Positions 45,453 through 52,798 of a DNA stretch of 55,358 nt are shown in pieces. The notes under the pieces are model-generated. The model made no database searches. It saw nothing but the letters and a program-made list of their open reading frames with translations, and was not told the origin of the DNA. The first letter of the stretch is position 1; the number at the start of each line of letters is the position of its first letter. The DNA lies in NCBI GenBank assembly GCA_902786505.1, contig CADACS010000010.1, positions 1-55,358 on the forward strand. The letters are read 5' to 3'. Made by a program: the position numbers and the translations under genes. This stretch comes from an uncultured Planctomycetota bacterium (lineage in GTDB: Bacteria > Planctomycetota > Planctomycetia > Pirellulales > Thermoguttaceae).

Positions 45453-46570
45453 TCTAAGGTCGCTTTTTCGTAGTCTGATTCAAGGACGTGAAGGTAATGC
45501 TTTTGCGCTGTCGACAAGGTGTGCCCCAGCCATGCGCTTTCCGCGACTTCACCATACCTTGAATAAATATCGATCGACGCGCTTGACCGCAGATTCTGAA
45601 CAAGGCGCGGATACGGCGGTAAGTTCGCTCGCGCAAGAACGCGCTTTATCGTAGACCATGGGTAACGTTGATTCCGCGATATTATGCGACTTTCTTTGTC
45701 GAGCGCTTGCGCGCCCAGCGCGTCGCGAAAGGCGATTAGTTCGCGCCGGAGTTGAGGGAACAACGGCGCGACGCGCTTTTCTTTGCCGTCGATTCGTTCC
45801 GTTTTAGGACTGAGAACAATTAACCGGCTCGCCTCGAAGTCGACGTTCCCCCAAGTTAAGAGCAACGCCTCGGAACTTCGCAACCCGGCGACGCGGTATA
45901 GCGCCAATAAAACCCGCTCCTCCGGCGACGCGCAAGCGTCGAGCAGTTTTGCGAACATTTCCCGGTCGACGTAAAATTCTCGGCTTTTGTTCACCGTTCC
46001 GCCTTCGCTAATTCGACCGAACGGATTCTTTCCGATAATTTCACGATCTAACGCCCAATTAAAAACCACTTTGACGCTCTTAATAAAAGCCGCTCGCGAC
46101 GCTTTCGCGTAATGCGTCGCGGCAAGATCGGCGGCGAATTTGAGAGCGTCGGCGCGTCGAAATTCCGCGACGGTCGTCTTACTGTCGACGCGTTCAAAGA
46201 AAACGCGTTCAGCCATCAGGTACGACTTAACCGTATTTGGCTTCAAAACGCGTTCTTGCTCCCGAAAAAACGCTTGGAACAGTTCGTCGAGCGTCATACT
46301 CCCGTCGATTTCTTCTTCGATCAGCCCCGCCGCAATGAAGCGACTTCGCAAATCGTCGGGCGCGTTTTCAAGCCATGCAAGCGTTCGCTTGTCGACATTG
46401 GTTTCCGTTTCGATCGCGTCGACGCACTTTTCAACGACGAGCTTGACGGCTTCCGCCTCGTCGCGCGTGTATTTTATATCGAGGAATAACGACCGCCGTT
46501 CCCGATTCAAGGTGAATTGGATCAGGTACGCGCGTCCGTCCTTCCGTTTTCTCTCTTGCAAACTAGCCAT
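45446..46570 (-). CDS. int: Tyrosine recombinase (integrase)
   Basis: A 374-residue site-specific recombinase that inserts and excises the phage genome. It has an N-terminal arm-binding part and a SAM-like core-binding domain (about 93-178). The catalytic domain has Arg231 (YRVAGLRSSEAL), Lys256 (VLSPKTE), Arg328 (VQNLRSS), His350 (AWLGHT) and nucleophile Tyr359 (QKHYLHV). The usual HxxR box is QNLR, i.e. the His is replaced, a variant I associate with planctomycete integrases. The ATG at 46570 is chosen because AAGGAG lies eight bases upstream. The candidate attP lies just past its 3' end. Confidence 0.93.
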   Translation of the reverse strand: MASLQERKRKDGRAYLIQFTLNRERRSLFLDIKYTRDEAEAVKLVVEKCVDAIETETNVDKRTLAWLENAPDDLRSRFIAAGLIEEEIDGSMTLDELFQAFFREQERVLKPNTVKSYLMAERVFFERVDSKTTVAEFRRADALKFAADLAATHYAKASRAAFIKSVKVVFNWALDREIIGKNPFGRISEGGTVNKSREFYVDREMFAKLLDACASPEERVLLALYRVAGLRSSEALLLTWGNVDFEASRLIVLSPKTERIDGKEKRVAPLFPQLRRELIAFRDALGAQALDKESRIISRNQRYPWSTIKRVLARANLPPYPRLVQNLRSSASIDIYSRYGEVAESAWLGHTLSTAQKHYLHVLESDYEKATLED

Positions 46571-46589
46571 AGCCGGTTCTCCTTTCAAA

Positions 46590-46624
46590 TAAAAAGGCGT
46601 AGCCGCAAGAGTGGTTACGCCTTT
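46590..46624 (-). terminator. Terminator/attenuator between xis-like gene and int
   Basis: On the minus strand AAAGGCGTAACC and GGCTACGCCTTT form a 12-bp stem (one G-U) followed by TTTATTTG. It lies between the xis-like stop and the integrase start, so int expression would need read-through or its own promoter. Its loop contains the repeat GCAAGAGTGGTT that matches the attP repeat. Confidence 0.7.
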
Positions 46625-46649
46625 GAGGTAGTCAAATTATCGCGCGGCG

Positions 46650-46895
46650 TCAAGACGTCTCGCCGTCGAGATAAGCCTTAATCTTCTTCTTTGAAAAGAT
46701 CATGCGGTTTCCGACGCGCGCGCATTCAATTTGACCTTTGCGCACAAGTTTGCGCACCGTCCCCGGGGTAACGCGCATGAGTTTTGCCGCTTCGGGAACC
46801 GTTAGATATTCGGGTTCCGGTTCCGGTTTAGGCTTGTTGGGGAGCTTGATTCGCGCCTTCTTTGAACGCGTTGAAAAATCCAGAGTAATAGCCAT
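46650..46895 (-). CDS. Excisionase-like helix-turn-helix protein
   Basis: An 81-residue protein with a basic, proline-rich N-terminus (KLPNKPKPEPEPE). A MerR/excisionase-type winged helix follows: YLTVPEAAKLMRVTPGTVRK then LVRKGQIECARVGNRMIF. Such proteins bend DNA at attachment sites to favour excision, or act as small regulators. It lies four bases after the helicase-loader gene and immediately upstream of int, supporting an excisionase role. Confidence 0.8.
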   Translation of the reverse strand: MAITLDFSTRSKKARIKLPNKPKPEPEPEYLTVPEAAKLMRVTPGTVRKLVRKGQIECARVGNRMIFSKKKIKAYLDGETS

Positions 46896-46899
46896 AGCG

Positions 46900-47664
46900 T
46901 TACCTCAATCGATAATTCGTAGCGTTGCGTCCAAGGGTTATGAAGCGCCCCTTGCCCATTTCCGCGATCCGGGACGCAAGCGCGGAGTCGAAGAGCGCGA
47001 CGTCGTTGAACGTTTTTTGCGTGGTAATAACGAGCGGTTTCCGATCGTCGTAGCGCGTCCAAAGCAGTTCGCACGTTACCGTGTAAAAATCATTGAAGTC
47101 GAAAGAGTTCCTCGCGGGAGCGCTTTTTAGGAAGTCGTCGAGGACGACAAGATCGGCTTCGCGGAACTCGTCGAACGCGGCGTAGTAGTCTTCGGCGCGT
47201 TTCCGGTTGGCGATCAGCCGGCGCGTCAAGTTGAACGCATTGTAAAATCGCACGTTCCCTCCCTTGGTAATAATTCGTTTAGCGAGTTCCGCCGCTTGAG
47301 TCGTCTTTCCCGTTCCCGGCTTGCCGGTGAGGACGAGCCAGTCCGAAAACCCCAAGCGTTTAAATTCCCGCGCGTAATCGGCGACCCCGCGCGCCAGTTC
47401 GATTCCACAACCGTCTCCAGCGTTCGGGATCCCGGAGAGTTTCAGCGCGGTTTTAACGCGCGCTTTTTCCAGCCCGCGACAAACGGGGCAGTGGCTTGCC
47501 AACAGCCGTCCGGCGGAGTCGCGGCGATAGACGTATCCGTCTCCTCCGCATTCCGGGCAGGCGTTGACGTCTTCTTTGTGAGGTTCCATCATGAGAGTTG
47601 GTCGTAGTCGTTCGACGAGTTCTTTAATTGAAGTCGTCCCAGTTGAGACCATGCTTGTTGCCAT
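46900..47664 (-). CDS. DnaC/IstB-type helicase loader with zinc finger
   Basis: A 254-residue AAA+ ATPase that would load the host replicative helicase at the phage origin. It has an N-terminal zinc finger with CPEC (36-39) and CPVC (59-62), Walker A GKPGTGKT (114-121), Walker B LVVLDDF (172-178), sensor-1-like LVITTQ and a C-terminal arginine-containing helix ALASRIAEMGKGRF. It overlaps the upstream replication gene by 41 bases. The zinc finger plus AAA+ layout is common in phage DnaC-like proteins. Confidence 0.88.
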   Translation of the reverse strand: MATSMVSTGTTSIKELVERLRPTLMMEPHKEDVNACPECGGDGYVYRRDSAGRLLASHCPVCRGLEKARVKTALKLSGIPNAGDGCGIELARGVADYAREFKRLGFSDWLVLTGKPGTGKTTQAAELAKRIITKGGNVRFYNAFNLTRRLIANRKRAEDYYAAFDEFREADLVVLDDFLKSAPARNSFDFNDFYTVTCELLWTRYDDRKPLVITTQKTFNDVALFDSALASRIAEMGKGRFITLGRNATNYRLR

Positions 47665-48406
47665 ATTCGATTAACTCCTGTTGTTCGGGGGTCAACTCTT
47701 GCATTTCCTTACGTTTTTTCTGCTGTTCCATTTCAAAGGCGGATAAGAGACGTTGCATATTCGATGGCTTAAGCGCGTCTTTGAATTGCCATGAGAATTT
47801 TTGATCGTTAAGCGCCTGATCGAACGCGTCGCAGTAGTCGGCGTCGCTGTAGATTGCGGAGGACTCTTTGAAGTTCTGCCATGTGATCGGGTCAGGCGTC
47901 AGCGCGACGACGGCGCGGCGCGACCGTCGAAAGCGGTTGTTCCATTCGTCCCGGATACGATCAAAGCGCGCGGAGTCGGAGTCGCGATCCGCAGTTTCGA
48001 TCGTTTCGACGGTCGGCGCCGGCGCAGGCTCCTCTTCCGGTTCCGGTTCCGGTTCATCCGGAGCCGCTTGCGCTTTCTTCGCGCGGCGCGTCGCCGCAGC
48101 TTTTCGCGCGCCTTCGGAGCGATTGCGTTTGATTTGCTCTTGTCGTTGGCGCTCTTTTGCTTCCGGAGATCGATTGAACGCGTCCTCAAGCCAGCCGTCT
48201 TCAATAACGAATAGTCCGAACTCTTCGACGATCTGACGAATAAACGCAACGTCTTCGCGCATATCGTAGGCAAGGTCGTCGACGTCGTACTTGATCTTTT
48301 TCGAGGGCGAACTTGCCGTTAGTTCGGCGATTCGGCAGTAAACGCCGTACCCTCTCATACCGTGAAGGCGACGAAGACGAACGGCGCTATCGAAACGTTC
48401 AGACAT
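47624..48406 (-). CDS. Replication initiation protein (Lin1244/Lin1753-like N-domain)
   Basis: A 260-residue protein. The start is at the ATG at 48406 (MSERFDSAVRLRRLHGMRGY) with AAGGGG upstream. The N-terminal winged-helix domain (about 1-90) has the family layout: 'D--v-rLr-l-G--GyGvY-rIaEL' then 'DVDDLAYDMREDVAFIRQIV--FGLF-IEDG'. A basic and Pro/Glu-rich linker (100-150) leads to a C-terminal DnaD-like helical domain. Such proteins bind the origin and hand over to the helicase loader encoded next door. The origin itself may lie in the linker-coding part, but no iterons were seen. Confidence 0.72.
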   Translation of the reverse strand: MSERFDSAVRLRRLHGMRGYGVYCRIAELTASSPSKKIKYDVDDLAYDMREDVAFIRQIVEEFGLFVIEDGWLEDAFNRSPEAKERQRQEQIKRNRSEGARKAAATRRAKKAQAAPDEPEPEPEEEPAPAPTVETIETADRDSDSARFDRIRDEWNNRFRRSRRAVVALTPDPITWQNFKESSAIYSDADYCDAFDQALNDQKFSWQFKDALKPSNMQRLLSAFEMEQQKKRKEMQELTPEQQELIEYGNKHGLNWDDFN

Positions 48407-48887
48407 TGTTTTCCCCTTTGATTTTTGCAACGATGGCGCGCCAGATCGTCCCGGCGCTACGCGGCGGTAAATTGAGTTCTCGTTCAATTTCGCGAAAGGT
48501 ATAGCCTTGCGCGCGGAGTTCAAAGACTTCTCGCTCGAACGTCGTCAGGACGGTTAGAAGAATAAGCCGCTCTTCGCTTAATTCCGCTTGGGTCGGCGGC
48601 TCTTCGTCTTTTCCGATCGTTTCAGTGAGGAGTCCGGCTCCGTTTTCTTTCTTTGTTCGACTTTGCTTTGTCGTAAGGTCGTAAAGGACGCGTTGCGGAA
48701 TGAGCGGGAGAACGTCTTCGTCAGGTTGATTCCGACGTTTCCGAACGAAGTTCCACGCGATCAAGTACGCGTCTTGAAAGTGATCTTGGAGAGCGCTTTT
48801 GTCTCCCGAACGCGCAATAAAAGCGAAGACGCCTTGCCGCGCGAGCGACATGATCTTCGCGATTAAAGCGTCGTCGTCGAGATTCAT
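48399..48887 (-). CDS. Sigma factor-like protein 1
   Basis: A 162-residue protein resembling a minimal ECF sigma factor. Region 2-like helices are around ALQDHFQDAYLIAWNFVRKR (about 30-50). A C-terminal region 4-like HTH is TTFEREVFELRAQGYTFREI then ERELNLPPRSAGTIWRAIVA (about 113-152). It overlaps the replication gene by eight bases. As for its two relatives in the window, it may be a sigma factor that redirects host RNA polymerase or just a sigma-derived DNA-binding regulator. Confidence 0.7.
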   Translation of the reverse strand: MNLDDDALIAKIMSLARQGVFAFIARSGDKSALQDHFQDAYLIAWNFVRKRRNQPDEDVLPLIPQRVLYDLTTKQSRTKKENGAGLLTETIGKDEEPPTQAELSEERLILLTVLTTFEREVFELRAQGYTFREIERELNLPPRSAGTIWRAIVAKIKGENNV

Positions 48888-48932
48888 TTTGTCGTTCTCT
48901 TTTGACTAAATTGCGTTCCGTAGCGACGCGCG

Positions 48933-49334
48933 TCATTTATCCGGAAACGTCAATCCGAACTTTTGCCAGCTTTCAAACTTCGGCGTTTCCGCCTTATGCA
49001 GACGGATCCAGGTCGCGCCGGTTTTCGACGGCGACGTCAAGCGCGCGGAGACGGAAGCGACGATCTTATCGTCTTCCCAGACGCCGGCGCGCGTGAGCGC
49101 GTCCAAGACCGGCTTAATCCGATTGTCGACGTCTCCGGAACGGCGTTGAAGGGAAACGTAGATCGCAACGTCGACGTATTCCCAGCTCGCCGGGATCCGG
49201 AACCGTTCGATCTTTGCGGCGACCGTTACGAGCTGGATATACATCTTCATCGCCGGGGACAAATATTCGCGTCCTTTACCGTTTCGCCACATACGGTTCG
49301 CGGTTGGAGGCGCGGATGGAATGAATAGTTGCAT
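48933..49334 (-). CDS. rusA: RusA-family Holliday junction resolvase
   Basis: A 133-residue dimeric nuclease that cuts four-way junctions formed during phage recombination. The family signature is clear: a start with FIPSAPPTANRMWRNGKG, the catalytic block SGDVDNRIKPVLDALTRAGV then WEDDKIV (acidic residues binding Mg), and the expected length. It works with the Exo and RecT proteins encoded in the early-left operon to process recombination intermediates. Confidence 0.92.
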   Translation of the reverse strand: MQLFIPSAPPTANRMWRNGKGREYLSPAMKMYIQLVTVAAKIERFRIPASWEYVDVAIYVSLQRRSGDVDNRIKPVLDALTRAGVWEDDKIVASVSARLTSPSKTGATWIRLHKAETPKFESWQKFGLTFPDK

Positions 49335-49347
49335 AGGGTTCTAACGT

Positions 49348-50220
49348 CTAGTCGTTATGTTCTCTTTCGAGTCGTCGGCGGCTAACGCCGCGCGGCGTCT
49401 CTCTTCTTTTGCGTCTGGGCGCTAGTCGTCTCTCCAACCGACTCGCGGCTCTACGCCTAGCGTCTCTCACGCTCTTACGCGACAAGTCTAACGTTTTCGA
49501 TATATCCGACAGCGACAATCCTTTCCGGTATAGTTCGACGACGGAACGTTCTAGTTGCGAGAGATCGCTAAGGTCGTCGGTCGCGCGCAACATTGTTTCC
49601 CGTTTTGTTACCCGTTGCGTCCGCGCCTTCCTGTACTTTCCTTCGTGCAACTCGCGCGCCGCCGCCGTACTGAGAGGCGAGTCCGACGCCATCTTTCCGA
49701 GTGCGGAGTGGAGTCTCTTGTGGACCGTCTGCGCCGATACGCCGAGGCGTTTCGCAATAATGACGGCGGGCGTGTCGTCGAAGTATCGGAGACGAACGAC
49801 TTCGCGCTCATCGTCTGTGAGCCGTTTCAGTAGCGCCTCGACGTCGTGTTTCGTCTCGAAGTCCGTCTCGCAACCGTACGTGGAAAGTAAGTCGAACGAG
49901 CTGTCTTCCGTTGAAAAGACGCGATAGACTTCGCGGCGGGCGTTTTGCAGGTTCAATACGTTACGCGCGCGGAAGTAGACCGCCGCGCGGAACATGTGAG
50001 CGTCTAGCGTCTCACGCAACCCTTCCCGCTCGCATTTCCAGAGTTCTATTCGCGCGGTCTGCAATACGTCGTCGTAGTCTAGGACGTTTGTCTTGTGAGG
50101 ATAGAAGCGAAGGAGCCGTCTCGATATACGCGCCAGAAACAGCTCGTCTGAATCGTAGTCATTGTTGTAGTTGGGCATGTCGTTCCCGTCCGTTTTCTCA
50201 TTCAGCTTCGTCAATTTCAT
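49348..50220 (-). CDS. Sigma factor-like protein 2 with an extra HTH
   Basis: A 290-residue protein whose start (ATG at 50220) overlaps the thyX stop (TGATG). It has sigma region 2-type sequence DYDDVLQTARIELWKCEREG then VYFRARNVLNL (about 48-90). A region 4-type HTH follows: LTDDEREVVRLRYFDDTPAV then IIAKRLGVSAQTVHKRLHSA (about 130-170). A second HTH of the same type is LSQLERSVVELYRKGLSLSD then ISKTLDLSRKSVRDARRRAA (about 215-255), before a very basic tail. Two region 4-like domains in one chain is not the normal sigma plan. A later ATG at 50178 is an alternative start. Confidence 0.7.
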   Translation of the reverse strand: MKLTKLNEKTDGNDMPNYNNDYDSDELFLARISRRLLRFYPHKTNVLDYDDVLQTARIELWKCEREGLRETLDAHMFRAAVYFRARNVLNLQNARREVYRVFSTEDSSFDLLSTYGCETDFETKHDVEALLKRLTDDEREVVRLRYFDDTPAVIIAKRLGVSAQTVHKRLHSALGKMASDSPLSTAAARELHEGKYRKARTQRVTKRETMLRATDDLSDLSQLERSVVELYRKGLSLSDISKTLDLSRKSVRDARRRAASRLERRLAPRRKRRETPRGVSRRRLEREHND

Positions 50221-50852
50221 CAATGCGCGTTTCGTTCGCTCCACGCTTTAATAACGACGGGGAACTCGTCCTTGGCGATCTCATAGATTTGTCGAACGAG
50301 TTCGCGCGTTTCCTCTTGCGCGCCGGGCGCGAGTCGTTGATCGAAGATATGAAGCCATTCCCGGAGGTTCGTCTTCATAACGATTTGCGTCGGGGTCGAG
50401 AGCGGGAGTACGGCGCGCGCTTCTTCAGGAGCTTCACGGAGGAGCGTAACGAAGTTGTCGTAGGCTTCTCGGCATTCAGTTTCGTGTTCCTTGTAAACCT
50501 CGGCGGCGGGGGCGTTGGGGTTGACGCAATCGTCGGCGATCGGTTCCGAGTATCGCAACGACCTTTCAAGGTAGCTCGCCATACGATAGCGCATGAGCTG
50601 ACGCGCAACGAAGATCGGGCACGTAATAAAGACGCACAAGTCCGCGAACTCCAAAACGGAGTCGTGCCCGTTGAGGACGCAACGCCGAAGAGTTTCCCAC
50701 GGCGTAAGAGATTCGATAACGTCGGACTCGTCAGGCGATCCGACGCACAGTCCGCTACCGCGCGAAACCTGCGCGATCATGCCGAGCGTGTTTTCCGCAT
50801 TGAAGACCGGAGACGTAAAAACTCTATCGACGGTTGATTGAAAAGTAGCCAT
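50220..50852 (-). CDS. thyX: Flavin-dependent thymidylate synthase ThyX
   Basis: A 210-residue enzyme that makes dTMP from dUMP using FAD and methylenetetrahydrofolate, supporting phage DNA synthesis. The ThyX motif is present in the form RQLMRYRMASYLERSLRYSE (family pattern RHRxxSxNExSxRY, here with Tyr replacing one His, a tolerated variant). The dUMP-binding C-terminal block is LPLSTPTQIVMKTNLREWLH. The start is placed at ATG 50852; a GTG at 50867 is possible. It is the first gene after the terminator at 50885-50913. Confidence 0.9.
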   Translation of the reverse strand: MATFQSTVDRVFTSPVFNAENTLGMIAQVSRGSGLCVGSPDESDVIESLTPWETLRRCVLNGHDSVLEFADLCVFITCPIFVARQLMRYRMASYLERSLRYSEPIADDCVNPNAPAAEVYKEHETECREAYDNFVTLLREAPEEARAVLPLSTPTQIVMKTNLREWLHIFDQRLAPGAQEETRELVRQIYEIAKDEFPVVIKAWSERNAH

Positions 50853-50884
50853 AGAATCGTTTCTCACGTTTTTTGAGATTGAAT

Positions 50885-50913
50885 TAAAAACCCGGCGACT
50901 TCGCGCCGCCGGG
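50885..50913 (-). terminator. Rho-independent terminator after the RNA array
   Basis: On the minus strand CCCGGCG/CGCCGGG (7 bp, about 9-base loop) is followed by TTTTTAATTC. It ends leftward transcripts that run through the CAP gene and the four RNA units, and lies just before the thyX leader. Confidence 0.85.
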
Positions 50914-51019
50914 TCAGGCGACGTCCAACGCGCGGCTTATCGTGCGGAGCGCGGCTCGAACAAGCCGCGACGAACGGAACTGGCCATAAGCGGGAGGTCT
51001 CTCCATAAGGAAACAGTTC
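50914..51019 (-). other. Spacer with a possible degenerate fifth RNA unit
   Basis: This non-coding stretch between the terminator and unit 1 contains, on the minus strand, CGCGGCTT-GTTC-GAGCCGCG, i.e. a hairpin with the same GUUC loop as helix P3 of the four good units. The GAAA hairpin and P1 are not recognisable. It may be a decayed copy or an unrelated hairpin. Confidence 0.35.
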
Positions 51020-51115
51020 TTTAACGTCCCAGTCGACGCGCGGGGGACGCCCGACGTTGAGTCCTGCGAACGCAGGCGTCGGAAAGAACTTGCCGCCGTT
51101 TCCGGCGACAAGCCC
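51020..51115 (-). ncRNA. Structured RNA array, unit 1
   Basis: In minus-strand (RNA) sense the unit runs 5' to 3' in this order. P4 hairpin (51089-51112) has a GAAA tetraloop and one G-U pair. P2 is CCGACG/CGUCGG (51077-51082 with 51051-51056) and encloses P3 CCUGC-GUUC-GCAGG (51063-51076). P1 is CGUCCC/GGGACG (51044-51049 with 51025-51030), followed by UUAAA. All helices differ in sequence from units 2-4 yet still pair. P1 here is changed on both sides relative to the other three units. No ORF is conserved among units. Confidence 0.78.
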
Positions 51116-51184
51116 TGAAAGGCGCATTATGCCTTCGGCGTTATCAGCTAACCATAGCGCAGTCTGAGGCGCCAGCCGTGACTG

Positions 51185-51280
51185 TTTAACGACCGACTAA
51201 CCGTTACGGTCGCCCCTTGGCGGTAACCCCGCGAACGCGGGCAAGGGAAGAAACGCGCCGCCGTTTCCGACGGCGCGCCT
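51185..51280 (-). ncRNA. Structured RNA array, unit 2
   Basis: Same plan as unit 1. P4 (51254-51277) has a GAAA loop and one G-U pair in the minus sense, which would be a C-A mismatch on the plus strand. P2 is CCCUUG/CAAGGG (51242-51247 with 51214-51219), P3 CCCGC-GUUC-GCGGG (51228-51241), P1 CGACCG/CGGUCG (51207-51212 with 51190-51195), then UUAAA. Unit 2 begins 165 bases from unit 1. Confidence 0.82.
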
Positions 51281-51340
51281 CAGACGAAGTCTGGGATGTA
51301 GTCGGGGCGGCGTTATTGTCCGCTGTTGCGACGGACGTTG

Positions 51341-51436
51341 TTTAGCGACCGACTAACCGCCTACGGTCGTTCCCCGTTGAAGCCCGACGAACGTCGGCGG
51401 GGAATGGAACTTGCCGCCGTTTCCGGCGGCAAGCCC
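51341..51436 (-). ncRNA. Structured RNA array, unit 3
   Basis: P4 (51410-51433) is a perfect 10-bp stem with GAAA loop. P2 is UCCCCG/CGGGGA (51398-51403 with 51371-51376), P3 CCGAC-GUUC-GUCGG (51384-51397), P1 CGACCG/CGGUCG (51364-51369 with 51346-51351), then CUAAA. The P1 loop, UAGGCGGUUAGU, is nearly the same in units 2 and 4, so this loop is conserved while P2 and P3 stems are free to vary. Confidence 0.82.
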
Positions 51437-51522
51437 CTAGATTAGGAAAAAACATGAAGTCAAAAGAAGGCGACGTTATCAGCCTGCGGAGTTGGCAGGC
51501 GAAGCCCAACAATGAAAGGCAA

Positions 51523-51619
51523 TTTATCGACCGACTAATCGCCTACGGTCGCCCCTCGGTTCTTGCCCAGCGAACGCTGGCGAGGGAGAGAACGCGGCGA
51601 CGTTTCCACCGCCGCGCCC
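51523..51619 (-). ncRNA. Structured RNA array, unit 4
   Basis: P4 (51593-51616) has a GAAA loop and two G-U pairs in the minus sense. P2 is CCCUCG/CGAGGG (51581-51586 with 51553-51558), P3 CCAGC-GUUC-GCUGG (51567-51580), P1 CGACCG/CGGUCG (51546-51551 with 51528-51533), then AUAAA. It is the first unit transcribed, about 60 bases after the CAP gene stop; an extra hairpin, UCUCGACG/CGUCGAGA, precedes it (51623-51648). Confidence 0.82.
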
Positions 51620-51681
51620 TTGTCTCGACGCTTCCCCTCGTCGAGACGCGCCGGGGGAGCGTATGCCCGGCGTAAGGTCTA

Positions 51682-52500
51682 TTAACGGAATCTCATCGCG
51701 CACCAGACGCGTCCGGAGCCGTCTTTGTGAACGGCGACTCCGCCGAACCGATACGACGGATTGAGGAGTAGCGCGCGATGCGCCGGACTGTTGAGCCACT
51801 GATTGAGCGCCGTTTCCAATCCTTGGTTGTTCTGCGCGAGAATCTCCGCGACCCCGGAACCGTGAACGAGCGCGCCGCGATACGCGCAAAAGCCCGCCTG
51901 ATATTGCGCGCCGCCCGTCAACGTCGAGTCGTAAGCGAGCGCCGACAATCCGTATTGCGCGCGAAACGCATTGACGCGATCAAGGAGCGTCGCGACCTTT
52001 TTCGCAACGGTCGTCGAGGCGGTCAACGGACACGCGCCGGTCGGACAAGAGCGATAGACGAGCGTTCCGGAAGCCGCCTTAATCGGTTCGTATTCCCCGC
52101 ACGCTTCGCACGGCGCCGGGGTCGTCGTCTCGACCGGCGCGCACGGCTCGACGGTTGAAGCGGGTTCGCACGGCTCCGGATAGTAGCGGTCGAACGTCTC
52201 GGACGCTTCGATCGGCGCGGTCGTCGTCGGTTCGCACGGAGTCGGCGCCGTTTCAACGACGCGTTCGCACGGCGCCGGGCTGACGATCGCGCGCGAGCCG
52301 CCGTAGCATTGTCCGCTAGTCCAGTAGCCCGACGTCGCCGCGTAAGCGTATCCGGAACGAAACGCGCAGCTCCCGCCGTAGCAAGATCGATAAGCCGCGC
52401 ACGATCCGCCGGAACACGCGCGGCGGAATAATTGCGCGTTCGCGGTCGACGCCGACGCCAGAACGAACGCGACGAGCGCGATTAAAATGAGTTTCTTCAT
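51682..52500 (-). CDS. Secreted cysteine-rich CAP-domain protein
   Basis: A 272-residue exported protein. It has a signal peptide (MKKLILIALVAFVLASASTA, cleavage near ANA-QL), then cysteine-rich repeats (CSGGSC, CYGGSC, CYGGS). A Pro/Thr/Glu/Cys linker (CEPTTTAPIEASE; CEPASTVEPC) follows, then a CAP/SCP domain from about residue 165: LLDRVNAFRAQYGLSALAYD, VHGSGVAEILAQNN, LNQWLNSPAHRALLLNPSYR and FGGVAV...WCAMRF. CAP proteins of bacteria are extracellular and of unsettled role. The GGSC pattern is typical of planctomycete secreted proteins, so this may be a host-derived gene expressed from the prophage. It is coupled (ATGA) to the small gene upstream. Confidence 0.85.
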   Translation of the reverse strand: MKKLILIALVAFVLASASTANAQLFRRACSGGSCAAYRSCYGGSCAFRSGYAYAATSGYWTSGQCYGGSRAIVSPAPCERVVETAPTPCEPTTTAPIEASETFDRYYPEPCEPASTVEPCAPVETTTPAPCEACGEYEPIKAASGTLVYRSCPTGACPLTASTTVAKKVATLLDRVNAFRAQYGLSALAYDSTLTGGAQYQAGFCAYRGALVHGSGVAEILAQNNQGLETALNQWLNSPAHRALLLNPSYRFGGVAVHKDGSGRVWCAMRFR

Positions 52501-52682
52501 TTCTTTTCTCCTTGGAGTTTGGTTAGTCTCTTCTCTTGCCGCTTGCGTTTCTTCTCGTCTTCGATCGCTCGAATCTCTTCTCGCTCCCGTGCGAGAAGCT
52601 CGATCGACATCCGAAGGTACGAAGCCGTCGTCGGCTCGAGGACGTTTAAACAGTGAAATGGCGTTGCAAAATCGTAGGTCAT
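52497..52682 (-). CDS. 61-residue protein upstream of the CAP gene
   Basis: The start is the ATG at 52682, with AAGGAG eight bases upstream; longer frames run into the promoter. The product (MTYDFATPFHCLNVLEPTTA) ends in a highly charged helix (EDEKKRKRQEKRLTKLQGEK). It is transcribed divergently from the repressor from the promoter at 52711-52738, and could be an early regulator (Cro-like position), although no HTH is visible. Confidence 0.65.
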   Translation of the reverse strand: MTYDFATPFHCLNVLEPTTASYLRMSIELLAREREEIRAIEDEKKRKRQEKRLTKLQGEKK

Positions 52683-52710
52683 GATTGGGTCTCCTTTTCT
52701 GAGTTTCAGT

Positions 52711-52738
52711 ATTATACAGTAAATGCTGTGTGTTTCAA
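52711..52738 (-). promoter_or_regulatory. Leftward promoter of the CAP operon, with operator
   Basis: On the minus strand TTGAAA (52733-52738) and a perfect TATAAT (52711-52716) are 16 bases apart. The spacer holds the imperfect palindrome ACAGCATTTACTGT. A second near-palindrome TTCAAGATATTTCTTGAA lies at 52746-52763. The layout mirrors the early-left promoter and suggests repressor control. Confidence 0.75.
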
Positions 52739-52798
52739 TACAATTTTCAAGATATTTCTTGAAAAAGGATGAAATCTTTCTTTTCCTCGCAGAATGTG

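Noticed and set aside
46571..46588. Longer integrase start at 46588 (MKGEPAMAS...)
   Set aside because: AAGGAG lies inside that extension at the right distance for the ATG at 46570.
51020..51619. Hammerhead, twister or pistol self-cleaving ribozymes
   Set aside because: The GGAAAC element is a tetraloop, the CUGANGA box of hammerheads is absent, and no other ribozyme core motif was found on either strand.
50914..51660. The repeated units read as a CRISPR array
   Set aside because: Units are ~96 bases and spaced 156-182 bases apart, diverge in stem sequence while keeping pairing, and there are no short identical repeats or cas genes.
51454..51889. Open reading frames within and beside the RNA array (both strands)
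   Set aside because: They are rich in Arg/Ala/Ser, not conserved between units, and run through hairpins; one overlaps the CAP gene end in antisense.
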